Source: JBBQLG01 sp964251665
GTDB taxonomy: Bacteria > Bacteroidota > Bacteroidia > Cytophagales > Spirosomataceae
DNA: 64,000 bases
Reading direction: 5' to 3'
Assembly: GCA_964251665.1 (NCBI GenBank)
Contig: CAXUKO010000002.1
Location: 558,001 to 622,000 of the forward strand
Notes under the pieces: model-generated
What the model saw: only the letters and a program-made list of their open reading frames with translations
Databases searched by the model: none
Told to the model about the DNA's origin: nothing
Shown here: positions 35,845 to 45,255 of the stretch, in pieces
Position numbering within the stretch: position 1 is the stretch's first letter
Layout: each line of letters starts with the position of its first letter
Program-made: the position numbers and the translations under genes

Positions 35845-35882
35845 CGGGGTTGGTATCTATTCAGATGCCAACCCCGTTTGTT
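35845..35882 (+). terminator. Terminator between convergent small genes
   Basis: A 14-bp stem with one G-U pair (35845-35858 with 35863-35876), a 4-nt loop and then TTTGTT. It lies 25 bp after the heptad-protein stop and overlaps the last codons of the opposing gene. Confidence 0.75.
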
Positions 35883-36207
35883 GTAACAGGGAGCTTGTAG
35901 CCCGATAGTCTGTCTGGGATGTTTCATTCCGAAAGCCGGGCTTTTGTCCGGGAGCGACACTGGACAATGGGGATTCCCGAACGGTCGGCGGGGCGCTTTG
36001 CAGCCACTTTCTAAAGTAATGATTCAGAAAGGGAAATGCGCCAAACACCATGTAGGGAACAATCAGACAGGTCAGGCAGAACGTGCGCATCACCAGCGGC
36101 CAGTGTGCCGTAAAAGGCAACTCCGCCAGTATGTAGTTCATGGCGGTGCTGAAGGGGAACATAGCCGACCAGACCAGCAGCGACATTTTCCATTTATTCG
36201 TTTTCAT
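35857..36207 (-). CDS. Small hypothetical membrane protein
   Basis: 116 residues. Two hydrophobic segments (about residues 9-28 and 40-62: LLVWSAMFPFSTAMNYILA and ..TFCLTCLIVPYMVFGAFPFL) are followed by a basic stretch and a polar, low-complexity tail of about 45 residues. The two-helix layout resembles DUF2798-type proteins, but I would not assign it. It is the last gene of a minus-strand run, 38 bp after the DUF3179 gene, so probably co-transcribed with it. Confidence 0.65.
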   Translation of the reverse strand: MKTNKWKMSLLVWSAMFPFSTAMNYILAELPFTAHWPLVMRTFCLTCLIVPYMVFGAFPFLNHYFRKWLQSAPPTVRESPLSSVAPGQKPGFRNETSQTDYRATSSLLQQTGLASE

Positions 36208-36245
36208 CGGAGAAGGAATTTCGTTGGTGAGAGAATTAGAATTAA

Positions 36246-37451
36246 TTATCCTTTTTCAGTGCCGGGATGGAACGACCGCCACGAGTGCCAGAACTCCTGA
36301 TAGGCCCGCACCGGCGTGAGCCGCTGACCGACGAGTGGACCACTGAGGGCCACCCCCTGCCGACTCCAGATAGTGCCGGTTTCGCGGTCGGTGAGGGTGC
36401 CATCGGGGGCGGACTGGAAGGTGAGAATTTTGTCGGCTACGTGGCGACTCCACACCCGGAAACTCTGCTGGTCGGGCATAACGGTCAGCACAACGGGCTG
36501 CTGCTGAACGGCGTTGTTGATGACCCGTTTTTTAACGAGGGTATTCCAGTCGAAGGCTTTGGTTGCCTGACCCGCTACCACGCCTACGACCCACGATTTA
36601 CGCTGCCACGACAGCGAATCACGTCCGGTAAGTTTGCCGCGTCTCCGGCCCAGATCGTAGGTAGCCAGGCTGTCAGTTTCGGTTTTAAAGGCCGGATCAG
36701 GCTGCATCACTAAGGTAGCAGGGTGTTCGGCGGCCCATTCGGCAAGGGTCATCTGCGGGGCCGCCAGTTCAGTAAGCACTTCGCCTTTGCGGGGACCGAG
36801 AATAGCTTCGCCCGTTGCCTGCCGCCACCACGAGCCAGTGCGCTCGTCTTCAAACATAGCGTTGAAGTGATCCATACCCACGAGCCGGAATGTTTCGGGT
36901 TTGCCGCCCACAACTGGATCAAAGACGCGCCCAGTGCGGCAAACGGTGCAGTAGGTAATCATCACTGGTCTGCCGCCCACGGTGTCGCGCACCTGATGGT
37001 GATAGCCAATAAGTTGAATGGGATAAGCACGGGCTTCGCCGTTTTCGATCACGCCCACCACGAGCTTATTCGTCGGAATTTTGTTCTGCGCCAGATTTAC
37101 CAGCCGTTTGGTGGTTGGCTGCCGGAACATCTGATCGGCCATCATCTCCTGATTGACTTCGTAAAGCACTCCGCCATAAATCAGCACCAGGCCACTCAGC
37201 GCGAATCGGTGCCAGCGCCGGGTCGGTTTACGCAACACCCGAAACAGGGGATAGGCCACCAGCAGCAACCCTGCCAGCCGCAGCCAGCTACCGTTCTGAT
37301 GCAGCCAGTACGCCAGCGACACCCGGCTGATGTTGGCCGCATCGTCGAGTTGGCTGCCGGGGAAAGGCATGATAAAATAAACCCGTGCTGCTTCGAGCAG
37401 GATCAGCAGAAGTAGCACGGCAATGGCCCAGGGTAGCGGGTTTCGGTTCAT
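36246..37451 (-). CDS. DUF3179 domain-containing membrane-anchored protein
   Basis: 401 residues. The N-terminus has about three hydrophobic segments (about 8-28, 55-73, 84-98). The extracytoplasmic part is a DUF3179 domain with its hallmark YHHQVRDTVGGRPVMITYC, giving a C-x-x-C pair at Cys168/Cys171 (YCTVCRTG), and conserved ..RLVGMDHFNAMFED..., ..SWWRQATGEAI.., and W-S-R-Q-G. The pair could bind a metal or form a disulfide, but no function is known for DUF3179. It lies 11 bp downstream of the CxxC-containing AhpD-like gene (37463-38020), so a shared redox role is possible. Confidence 0.88.
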   Translation of the reverse strand: MNRNPLPWAIAVLLLLILLEAARVYFIMPFPGSQLDDAANISRVSLAYWLHQNGSWLRLAGLLLVAYPLFRVLRKPTRRWHRFALSGLVLIYGGVLYEVNQEMMADQMFRQPTTKRLVNLAQNKIPTNKLVVGVIENGEARAYPIQLIGYHHQVRDTVGGRPVMITYCTVCRTGRVFDPVVGGKPETFRLVGMDHFNAMFEDERTGSWWRQATGEAILGPRKGEVLTELAAPQMTLAEWAAEHPATLVMQPDPAFKTETDSLATYDLGRRRGKLTGRDSLSWQRKSWVVGVVAGQATKAFDWNTLVKKRVINNAVQQQPVVLTVMPDQQSFRVWSRHVADKILTFQSAPDGTLTDRETGTIWSRQGVALSGPLVGQRLTPVRAYQEFWHSWRSFHPGTEKG

Positions 37452-37462
37452 GGCAGGCTGAT

Positions 37463-38020
37463 TTAGTTGGCGACGTAGCCACCCGCTATAATGCCGACAG
37501 CGCGTTGGCGATAAAAGTGAGGAACATCAACGGGCGCCGATGTCGCCAGGCCATCGACATAGCGGTTGAAGAGGCAAAACGCAGCGGCAATCAGCACCGT
37601 GTCGTGAATGTCGCGGTCGGTGGCTCCTGCGAAGCGGGCCGCTTCGATCTGTTCCGGCGTCACGTGTTTGCCGCCCCGTTGTACGCTGCCCGCAACAGCC
37701 AGCAGCGCTTTCATTTTGAGCGAAATGGCCGCGCTGGTATAGTCGCACTTCACCGATTCGATCAGTGACCAGTCGGTATCGCCGAGGTGCTCACTGGCAA
37801 CAGCCCCGTGAACGGTCTGGCAGAAATAGCAGTCGTTTTCTGACGAAACGTACGTAGCAATCAACTCCCGCTCGCCTACGCTGAGCGTCGAGTCGGGTAG
37901 CTGGGCGTTGGTAACCAGCAGTGCATTGGCGAGGTCATTTAAGGGTTGAGCCGTTTGGGGGCTGAACGCCATTGGTCCCCGAATGCCGGGCAGGTGATCG
38001 GGTACGGGAATGTAAGCCAT
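37463..38020 (-). CDS. Carboxymuconolactone decarboxylase (AhpD-like) protein with intact CxxC
   Basis: 185 residues from ATG 38020; an earlier in-frame ATG would add 26 non-conserved residues. All-helical AhpD-like fold of the peroxidase-related type. The active-site motif is complete: Cys64-x-x-Cys67-x3-His71 (DCYFCQTVHG), followed by ATDRDIHDTVLIAAAFCLFNRYVDGLA, the family's second signature. AhpD-like proteins use this pair to reduce peroxidases or peroxides. It is one of three paralogues in this block and the only one keeping both cysteines. It pairs with the DUF3179 gene 11 bp downstream. Confidence 0.9.
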   Translation of the reverse strand: MAYIPVPDHLPGIRGPMAFSPQTAQPLNDLANALLVTNAQLPDSTLSVGERELIATYVSSENDCYFCQTVHGAVASEHLGDTDWSLIESVKCDYTSAAISLKMKALLAVAGSVQRGGKHVTPEQIEAARFAGATDRDIHDTVLIAAAFCLFNRYVDGLATSAPVDVPHFYRQRAVGIIAGGYVAN

Positions 38021-38130
38021 ATTATTATAGAGTTTGGATGTAAAAAAGACCGTATTTTTAGCGCTAACCTGTAGTTTTAGCGACGGAGACAGGTTCATAG
38101 ACCTGCATAATCACTAACTTTATAAATATA

Positions 38131-38156
38131 CCCCCGGTCTCAAGACGGACCGGGGG
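38131..38156 (-). terminator. Hairpin between two AhpD-like genes
   Basis: A 9-bp perfect GC-rich stem (38131-38139 with 38148-38156) is followed on the minus strand by AT-rich TATATTTATAAAG. A second hairpin (38193-38197 with 38206-38210) lies between it and the stop of the upstream gene. Together they probably separate the 38.2-49.6 kb unit from the 35.9-38.0 kb genes. Confidence 0.6.
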
Positions 38157-38213
38157 ATATGCGTTACTTAACCTTTGATGAATGACAGGAAGGCGGCTCC
38201 ATTGGGCCGCTTT

Positions 38214-38771
38214 TTATCTATACGGGTTTGGCTGCGCATAGCCAATTGTGCCCATGCGCTCGCCCATAGTTTCGTAGGTCGCCGGATCGGTCGGCGTCAG
38301 TGTGGCTAACCCATCCACATAGCGGTTATACAGACAAAACGAGGCTGCAATCAGTACGGTATCGTGAATGTCACCGTCGGTAGCGCCTTCGCTGCGGGCC
38401 GCTGCTACCACGTCCGCGCTGACCGTGCGGGCATCGTCGGCTACGCGTTCTGCGATGGTCAGCAACGCTCGTAGTTTAGCCGAAATCGGGGCTGTGTCGG
38501 GGTTGGCCAGCGTCTGGTCAACGATAGGATGTTCATCACCGTAGAGGTAGCACGAGGCTGCTGCATGGCTGTTCATGCAAAAACTTGTGTTGTTCCGGCT
38601 CGAGACAACGGCCGCAATCAGTTCGCGCTGGGCGTCGGTCAGCGTGCTGTCGGGCGATCCGGCGCGGAGCAGTGCCTGGGCCAGTTCATACAGCGGTTTG
38701 CCCGTCTCAGGCCGGTACAGGGCGAGGCTCCGAATCCCCGGTGCGTCGTTGTCAAGTTGAATGTGCGGCAT
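38214..38771 (-). CDS. AhpD-like protein lacking the first active-site cysteine
   Basis: 185 residues, aligned end to end with the neighbouring paralogue. It shares SSxN, xFCxxxH and the GATDGDIHDTVLIAASFCLYNRYVDGLA signature. At the position of the first CxxC cysteine it has Thr62 (TSFC, Cys65, His69). It therefore cannot form the normal intramolecular disulfide; it could still act through one cysteine plus histidine, or another partner. No signal peptide is seen, so it is cytoplasmic. It lies 49 bp downstream of a TonB receptor gene, in the same direction. Confidence 0.88.
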   Translation of the reverse strand: MPHIQLDNDAPGIRSLALYRPETGKPLYELAQALLRAGSPDSTLTDAQRELIAAVVSSRNNTSFCMNSHAAASCYLYGDEHPIVDQTLANPDTAPISAKLRALLTIAERVADDARTVSADVVAAARSEGATDGDIHDTVLIAASFCLYNRYVDGLATLTPTDPATYETMGERMGTIGYAQPNPYR

Positions 38772-38820
38772 GGCAAAAGTTCGTGGTTAGTCGTTTATAG
38801 TTACCCGGTTTACATCACGG

Positions 38821-41016
38821 TCAAATTCTGATCCCGACGGATACCGTTCCGCTGCGCCCATCTGACGGCCAGATTCCGGGACCGGGGTAAAACGTGGGCC
38901 GTTTGGTGAAATACTGTTTGTTGGTCAGGTTGCTCAAGCTTCCCCGAATTGTCAGGTAACGCCCCAGCGACCAGGTCGCGTTAACATCCCACAATCCGTA
39001 GGCCGGGACCAGTCCTTTCGCGCCGTTACCGGTTGAAACGGATGTATTCAGCGCGTCCGAGAAACTTTCGCTTACGTAGCTGTACTGCGCCGTCAGGCTG
39101 GCCGTCCGGTAGCGGAGCGTCAGGCCATTGCGCGTTGTCCAGGTTGGCACAGATTCCACCTTATTGCCTGTAATCCGGGTGTTGTCGGCCCCGTTGGTTA
39201 CGTGCGCATTGAGGTAGCGGGCGTCGATGCAGGCCGTGGACGTGAAGCCACTCAGCCGCACCCGACCCGTGCGCAGCAGATCGGCTTCGACCAGAGCCTC
39301 CACACCCATGCTTCGACTATCGCCGATGTTGGTCCGCAGTACGTAGGAGCTGCCGTCGGCGTTGGTGCCCACCAGCGTGCCCAGTCGGTTCCGGTATAGC
39401 AGGTCAAACACGCCGATGTTCAGATGAACGCCCTTCCAGTTTCCGGTAATGCCCGCTTCGAGGTTGTAGCCGTGAGCGTCTTTCAGGTTGTTGCTTACCT
39501 GTTCGTATGTAGAGGCCGGAATGACGTCTTTGAAAATAACCGGTCGGTAGGCCTGCGACCAGCCGCCGTATAACCGCAAACCGGGCGTAAGCTGGTATTG
39601 CGCGTTGAGTCCCAGCAGCGCAAACCGGTGGGTAATGTCACGGGGCAGGTTGCCGGGGTCGTAGTAGGCAATCGTCCCGCGCATCCGGGTCAGGCCGTTT
39701 TCAACCCGAATACCCGGCGAGACCGTCAGGCGGGAGGTCAGGCGGAACTGGCTCTCAGCGAATCCGGCAATGTTTTGGGTGTAGAAGTGCAGGTCACGCG
39801 CAAAGCTTTTCGTCAGCGTCAGGTCGAAATCGGTGCCGGTAGTTCCTTCGCCCAACTGCTGCCGGTGGAGGTCGTTGTCCATGCCCTGCACGCCGACAAC
39901 CAGCGTGGCGGGTACGGTCAGCAGGCTGAACTGATGCAACAGCCGCAGTTCAGCCGTGTAGCTGTTGAAATGATCCTGATCCACCTGCCGGGCTTTATAC
40001 TGGCCCGTCTGCCGGTTGATGGTGTCGGGGACGGTCGCAAATGCGTCGATCAGTACACTGTTGCGGGCACCCAGCACGGCCGATACCGTTGCCATGAGCT
40101 GCGTCCGGCCGGTGAGTTGCCAGTTGAGTTTTAGTGACGGTACATATATATCGGGGTTGAAGTAATTGCGGCTTCGGGTGGCCTGACGCGGGGCCTGCGC
40201 AAACTGCGCGTCGGTGAGCGGACCGGGCAGCCGGGTGAGGTACGTTGAGCGGCCCAACTCGGCTGTTAACCCCACTCGTGGCGTGGCCTGATACCGCAGG
40301 CTGACGAACTGGGCCTGGGCATCGCTGCGGCTGTTCTGCCGGTAGCCGTTCTGTCCGCGCCGGTAGTCATACGCGTAGTAGGTGAACTTGCCGATTCGTC
40401 CGCCCAGTGCGTTGTAGGTGCTCCGCAATCCGAATGAGCCGATGGCGTTGATGCTCTCGAAGCTTACCCGCCGGGTGGTATCCGCCCGTTTGGTCACGTA
40501 ATTAATCATCCCGCCAAACTGCGCCCCGTATTGCAGCGAAGCCGTACCGCGCACTAGTTCGACCCGTTCGATGCTTTCCAGCGGGGGCGAGTAATGGCTG
40601 GCCGGATAACCATACATATCCGAATTGGTGATCACGCCATTCTGCCGGTTGTTCATCTCCCAGGAGCGGTGCGCATCCAGGCCCCGCGTGGCTACGTTCA
40701 TCTGATTGCCCGTACCATCCATGTCGTAGACGAACAGACCCGGGATGCGGGCCAATACCTGGCGGGCTGTTTTCTGGGCCACGTTGATATCCAGATTCGT
40801 TACCGGAATAACTTCACTGCGTTTACCCGCCAGCAAAAAGGTGCCGTGTACGTCGGGCAGCATTTCGGTCAGTACCGGGCGTTGGCCCTCAACCGTAACT
40901 GCATTCAGGGTGCGCGTTTGTAAGGTATCAGCCGCCACCGCTGAACGGGGCTGGGGTGACTGAGCCTGTACCAGAGCGGACAGGTATAAACCAAAAAATG
41001 TTAATCCAGCTTTCAT
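38821..41016 (-). CDS. TonB-dependent outer-membrane receptor (FecA/siderophore type)
   Basis: 731 residues from ATG 41016 (MKAGLTFFGLYLSALVQAQ signal peptide). There is no carboxypeptidase-regulatory-like domain. The TonB box region is LNAVTVEGQRP, followed by the plug (..ARQVLARIPGLFVYDMDG..NVATRGLDAHRSWEMNNRQNG.., ..ERVELVRGTASLQYGAQFGGMINYVTKR) and a barrel ending in RSGTVSVGIRI. The plug pattern resembles FecA-like receptors for iron chelates, but the ligand is unproven. It lies 76 bp downstream of the MFS gene and 49 bp upstream of an AhpD-like gene, so it is probably in the same transcript. Confidence 0.93.
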   Translation of the reverse strand: MKAGLTFFGLYLSALVQAQSPQPRSAVAADTLQTRTLNAVTVEGQRPVLTEMLPDVHGTFLLAGKRSEVIPVTNLDINVAQKTARQVLARIPGLFVYDMDGTGNQMNVATRGLDAHRSWEMNNRQNGVITNSDMYGYPASHYSPPLESIERVELVRGTASLQYGAQFGGMINYVTKRADTTRRVSFESINAIGSFGLRSTYNALGGRIGKFTYYAYDYRRGQNGYRQNSRSDAQAQFVSLRYQATPRVGLTAELGRSTYLTRLPGPLTDAQFAQAPRQATRSRNYFNPDIYVPSLKLNWQLTGRTQLMATVSAVLGARNSVLIDAFATVPDTINRQTGQYKARQVDQDHFNSYTAELRLLHQFSLLTVPATLVVGVQGMDNDLHRQQLGEGTTGTDFDLTLTKSFARDLHFYTQNIAGFAESQFRLTSRLTVSPGIRVENGLTRMRGTIAYYDPGNLPRDITHRFALLGLNAQYQLTPGLRLYGGWSQAYRPVIFKDVIPASTYEQVSNNLKDAHGYNLEAGITGNWKGVHLNIGVFDLLYRNRLGTLVGTNADGSSYVLRTNIGDSRSMGVEALVEADLLRTGRVRLSGFTSTACIDARYLNAHVTNGADNTRITGNKVESVPTWTTRNGLTLRYRTASLTAQYSYVSESFSDALNTSVSTGNGAKGLVPAYGLWDVNATWSLGRYLTIRGSLSNLTNKQYFTKRPTFYPGPGIWPSDGRSGTVSVGIRI

Positions 41017-41092
41017 TTTATTTTGTAGACTATGCCGGTTAAAGGGCAACTACCATACAGGAGCTGCCTTTTGGCTTTATTCCGGGAATAGA

Positions 41093-42334
41093 TTACTGCG
41101 CAACGGGAATGGAACCGGGTTTGTACCGTACCAACACCGCTGCCAGTGCAATGAGAAAAGCAAACGAGAAGACGAGCAGCGCGTTGCCGAAGCCACCCAA
41201 CCCCGCTACCATCGTGCCGACGAAGAATACGGCCGTCGCCGTAAAAAATCGACCGATATTGAAGCTGATACCAGCCGCTGTTGCCCGGATCGGCACAGGA
41301 AACAGGGCCGGAATAATGCTCGATAACGCGCCCTGACTGATGCCAAAGAACAGCGCGACAAAGGCAGTTTCGGCATAAATGACGGGTGAAAACTGTTGGT
41401 TGCTCAGAAACAGCAGCGCACAGCCGCCCGCGCAGCCCGTAAACGTCAGCAATAATGTTAGCCGCGAACCGAGTTTATTGAGCAGCAGACCCGACAGCAT
41501 TCCGCCACCGATACCACCCGTACCGAGCAGCATCATGGTCAGGCCGCGTTCGTGCCCGCCCGTTTGGCCCGCCGGTAACAGCGATTGTACCCAGGTCGGA
41601 ATCCACGAAAACGTACCCCACAACCCAATCAGCACGGCCCCGAACACCAGCACCCCGGTGAGCAGGTTGCTGCGGTCGGTGGCCTGCCAGATGGTTGGCA
41701 GGTCGGCATTTCGTTTCTGCCGTTCCTGCTGCCAGCTGGCCGATTCGGGCAGTTTTATCAGCATCACACCCGACACGAGCAGCGGAATCAGGCCGAGCCA
41801 GAATGCCTGCCGCCAGGGAATGAGACCCACGTTCAGACCACCCGTTGCCACGATACCTACCGGAAACATCACGGCCAGAATGCCCAGCACCACCGCTCGC
41901 TTTCCGGTCGGCCAGATTTCGGAGAGATACACGGTTGTGAGCAGTAACACGCCCCCCACGCCCGCACCCGTCAGAAACCGGCAGACCAGCAGCAGGGGCC
42001 AGTTCGGGACAAAAACGGTCAGCAACATAGCTCCGCCATAGAGGGCGGTCACGAACGCCACCGCCCGCGCCCGGCCAATGCGGTCGCCGATGAAGCCAAA
42101 TGCCAGGCCACCCACCATCCAGCCGTAGAGGAAAGCCGCGTTGATGTAAGCTCCTACGTCGCCGAGTTGTGCGTCGGAAACAGATTTGCCCAGCAATTCA
42201 GGCACGGCAACGGGCAGCACCGTCGCCATCAGCGTCGAGGCCGTGCCGCCTAATCCGTACGAAAGGGCACACAGGCTGAATGCCAGCCAATTGGTTATCA
42301 GTGTTTCAGGGGTTTTTGTTCTAATTGCTTCCAT
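41093..42334 (-). CDS. MFS transporter
   Basis: 413 residues from ATG 42334; an upstream ATG would add 13 residues. Twelve hydrophobic segments are apparent, with the MFS loop motif GFIGDRIGRARAV after helix 2 and GAGVGGVLLLTTVYLSEIWP in helix 4. The overall pattern resembles metabolite:H+ symporters or sugar/aromatic-acid carriers. It sits between two TonB receptor genes, which suggests inner-membrane uptake (or export) of the compound brought in by one of them. The compound is unknown. Confidence 0.92.
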   Translation of the reverse strand: MEAIRTKTPETLITNWLAFSLCALSYGLGGTASTLMATVLPVAVPELLGKSVSDAQLGDVGAYINAAFLYGWMVGGLAFGFIGDRIGRARAVAFVTALYGGAMLLTVFVPNWPLLLVCRFLTGAGVGGVLLLTTVYLSEIWPTGKRAVVLGILAVMFPVGIVATGGLNVGLIPWRQAFWLGLIPLLVSGVMLIKLPESASWQQERQKRNADLPTIWQATDRSNLLTGVLVFGAVLIGLWGTFSWIPTWVQSLLPAGQTGGHERGLTMMLLGTGGIGGGMLSGLLLNKLGSRLTLLLTFTGCAGGCALLFLSNQQFSPVIYAETAFVALFFGISQGALSSIIPALFPVPIRATAAGISFNIGRFFTATAVFFVGTMVAGLGGFGNALLVFSFAFLIALAAVLVRYKPGSIPVAQ

Positions 42335-42369
42335 GGGCTTTAGTTGACTGCCTCGTTTTGGTTGAAAAC

Positions 42370-45164
42370 TCACCTAAACCCCTGATCGAACGTGAGCGAC
42401 ACATAATACAGAGCACCCACCGCTGCCGAGCCATAAGCCTGCACCACGTAGTTGTTGGCTAAGTTGCTGCCCCCACTTTTAATATCGTTTTCAGGGCAGG
42501 CATCCGGTAACTTACCTGCGCATCGAGCAGCGAGTAGGCTGGAATCCGACCTGGGCGGTTTTCGTTGAACGTACTATACCAATCGAAAGCTTCCTGCCAG
42601 TGCCAGGCCGCACTAAAGCCAACCCGGTTCGTCAGACGGTCATTGCTGACCACCACATTAGACTTGAAGCGGGGCGTGTTAAAAGCGGGAATATTGTTCG
42701 GATTGGCATCTAAGATGTTAAACTGCGCCCAGGTTGCGTTGGCCTCTACCCGGTAGCCCCGGTCGAGGATCGTAGTCAGGCCTGCGCTGGCACCGTTGGT
42801 CGAAACGCGGTCGGCGGCATTGGTGTATAGCTGAAACGCCTGCCGGTTCGCTGCCGTCAAGAGGTCAGCGGCTGCGGCCGGGTTAATGGTGCCATCAGAC
42901 AACAGCACCGGATTATTAGGCCGGATCACGACCTGATTGATGAGAAAATTGCGGTACTGCCCGTGATAATAACTCACGTCGAACAGAAGCCTTGATGTCA
43001 GTAAGCCTTTGTAGCCCAGCTCAAATGTTTGCGACTGCTCGGCCTTACTGCGTGGCACGTCTGACTTCACCAGCTTGCTTTTGTTATTCAGCACGGCCTG
43101 CTGAAAAGCCGTTCCTGATCCCACTGCCTGCCCAAATGCCGCTCCGAATGCACCAACTGAAGCTGCCGTAAATGAATTTTCGTAGGCATTCAGCCCCGCT
43201 GTATTGGCCGGTGCCGATCCCAGAATGATGATGGGTCCGACGTTTAGTTTAATAAACTGGTCGGGTACGGTCGGGTTGCGGAAACCGGTCTGGTAACTGG
43301 CCCGGAAGTGGTGCGCGTCAGTGGGTGAGAACACCGCCGAAGCCCGGGGCGTGAAGTTGCCCACGAAGTTCTGGTTTTTGTCGTACCGGCCCGACAGCGT
43401 AAGTTTCAGTCGTTCCTCAAACAGGGTTTTGGCGGCCTGCACAAATACACCGAATTCGCTCACGGTGATTTTGTTAACCTTATCGTCAAAGAGCGTTCCC
43501 TCGGAGTTCATGGCGAAATAGCGCACGTTGCCGCCCGCCTGAACACTGGCTACCTTAAGGGCCGACGTGAAATCGTACAGCCCTTCGATATGGTATAATT
43601 TGCTCCTGCTCAATACCCCCGCGCCCTGCAACCCGGCAATGCCAATGTAGCGGTCTTTCTCCCGGTTGTAGTCCGCTGAGCCGGGCAGGAACCGCCCCTG
43701 ATCCGCGAAGGCACGGGCTGCGTCATTGTTGCGGGCCGTTATGCCCGTTGCCTGCCCGTTGAAAGCCGTTTCGTACCGGGTAAACCAGGTTGCATCTGCT
43801 TTGTCGGGGCTAACCACGTTACCGGCCAGATCGCGCACCCAGGTCCGGTTGATGAGTTGACCCAGCGACCGGGTATTATAGGAATTCTGCGAGTTTTCAG
43901 CGGTAGAGTAGGCCCGTAAGAAGAAGTGCTGTCCTTTCAGTTCGAGCCGGTGCTGTGTCAGGCGAAAGTCGTTGAGCATGAACCGGCTACTACCGGTGTA
44001 GTTGGTTGTTCCCTGCCCAAAATTCAGGGCGTAAATCAGTTCGGTGTGCCTGCCAATGCGGTAATGCACGGCTCCGCTCAATTTCAGACTGTACACATCG
44101 TAGTTAGTCAGGTCTGTTTCCGTGTAGCCCGTCCGCGATACCCGTCCGATGCCCGGAATGGTCTGGGCAACCTCATCACCGTAAATGTTGAGTGCGTTGC
44201 GCCCCGGATTAGTTTGTCCTCTCGCTTCGGTCGGGGTATTGGGGTCAATGTCAGTATAGTCGGCAGCGTACCAGTCGCGACCCTTCAGATACGACGCATT
44301 TACTTTGACCGCAAATCGGCTACCGATGGCTTTGGCATACCGGAGGGCCGTTTCCGTATACGGTTTGGGTGAGTCGCCGGTGGGGTCGTTCAGGTGATTG
44401 ACCCCCACTTTCTGCTGCACGCTCAGTCCCTGATACTGAAACGGGTTTTTCGTGCGGATGTAAAGCAGCCCATTGAACGCTACGGGCCCATACAACGCGG
44501 AAGCAGCACCGGGGATTAACTCCGCCGATTCAAGGTCGAGGTCAGATGTGCCGTACTGGTTGGCCACCGACCAGCCCAAGCCCGGTGACTGATTATCCAT
44601 TCCGTCAACGAGTTGCAGAAACCGGGTGTTGCCCGTCGAGTTGAAACCGCGCGTATTAATCTGGCGGTAGGTCAGGCCACTGGTTACCATGTCTACCCCC
44701 TTTACATTGTTCAGAGCCTCGAAGTAGTTGGGAGCCGGTGACCGCAACACCGCCCGGGCATCTAATTTTTCTATACTCACCGGCGACCGCAAACTACTTT
44801 CCTCTATGCGGGAAGCTGCTACTACCACATCCTGTAATTGGTTTTCGGCGGGCCTGAGCAAAACCGACAGGGTGTTGGCCCCATTAGGTACGGGCAGCGT
44901 TTGCGGCTCATACCCCACCATCGACACTGTGAGCGTAACGGCCCCTCTACGGGTAGTTGTCACGGTAAATTTTCCGCTGGCATCAGTAACCGCTCCTGTC
45001 CCCTGTCCCTTGATTACCACGCTGGCCCCAGACAGGGGAGCGTTTAGTGTCGGGTCGGTAACGGTACCGGTTATCGTAATTTGTTGGGCCACTGCTGCCG
45101 TGCCAATTAGGTAAAGCAGTAGCCAGACCCACGCACGGAGCGCGGCATTTTTGGATGATTTCAT
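42370..45164 (-). CDS. TonB-dependent receptor with carboxypeptidase-regulatory-like domain, frameshifted near the C-terminus
   Basis: From ATG 45164 (signal ending AVAQ) the main frame runs to a stop at 42459. Domains: regulatory-like domain (ITGTVTDPTLNAPLSGASVVIKG), TonB box/plug (LQDVVVAASRIEESSLRSPV.., ..INTRGFNSTGNTRFLQLVDGMDNQSPG), large barrel. The visible frame stops abruptly at LKVGAAT. Shifting one base at the run of five C (plus strand, 42470-42474) restores the expected ending: VGGSNLANNYVVQAYG..ALYYVSLTFDQGF and a stop at 42370. So the last barrel strand is encoded but out of frame. This is either a real late mutation or a homopolymer sequencing error. The ligand is unknown. It lies 35 bp before the MFS gene. 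Confidence 0.88.
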
Positions 45165-45196
45165 GATGGATTTTCGAAAGGTCAGCGTATACCCAA

Positions 45197-45234
45197 TTTC
45201 TGCCGGTCGGTAATTAATCGCCGACCGGCAGAAA
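45197..45234. promoter_or_regulatory. Stem-loop between AhpD-like and TonB receptor genes
   Basis: A perfect 14-bp stem (45197-45210 with 45221-45234) with a 10-nt AT-rich loop, 33 bp before the receptor start. No T-run follows on the minus strand, so it is more likely a leader/processing element than a full terminator. Confidence 0.55.
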
Positions 45235-45255
45235 CAGGTACAAGACCTGATCAGA

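Noticed and set aside
35857..36207. Assignment of the small membrane protein to DUF2798
   Set aside because: Only the two-helix layout agrees; key residues could not be matched by eye.
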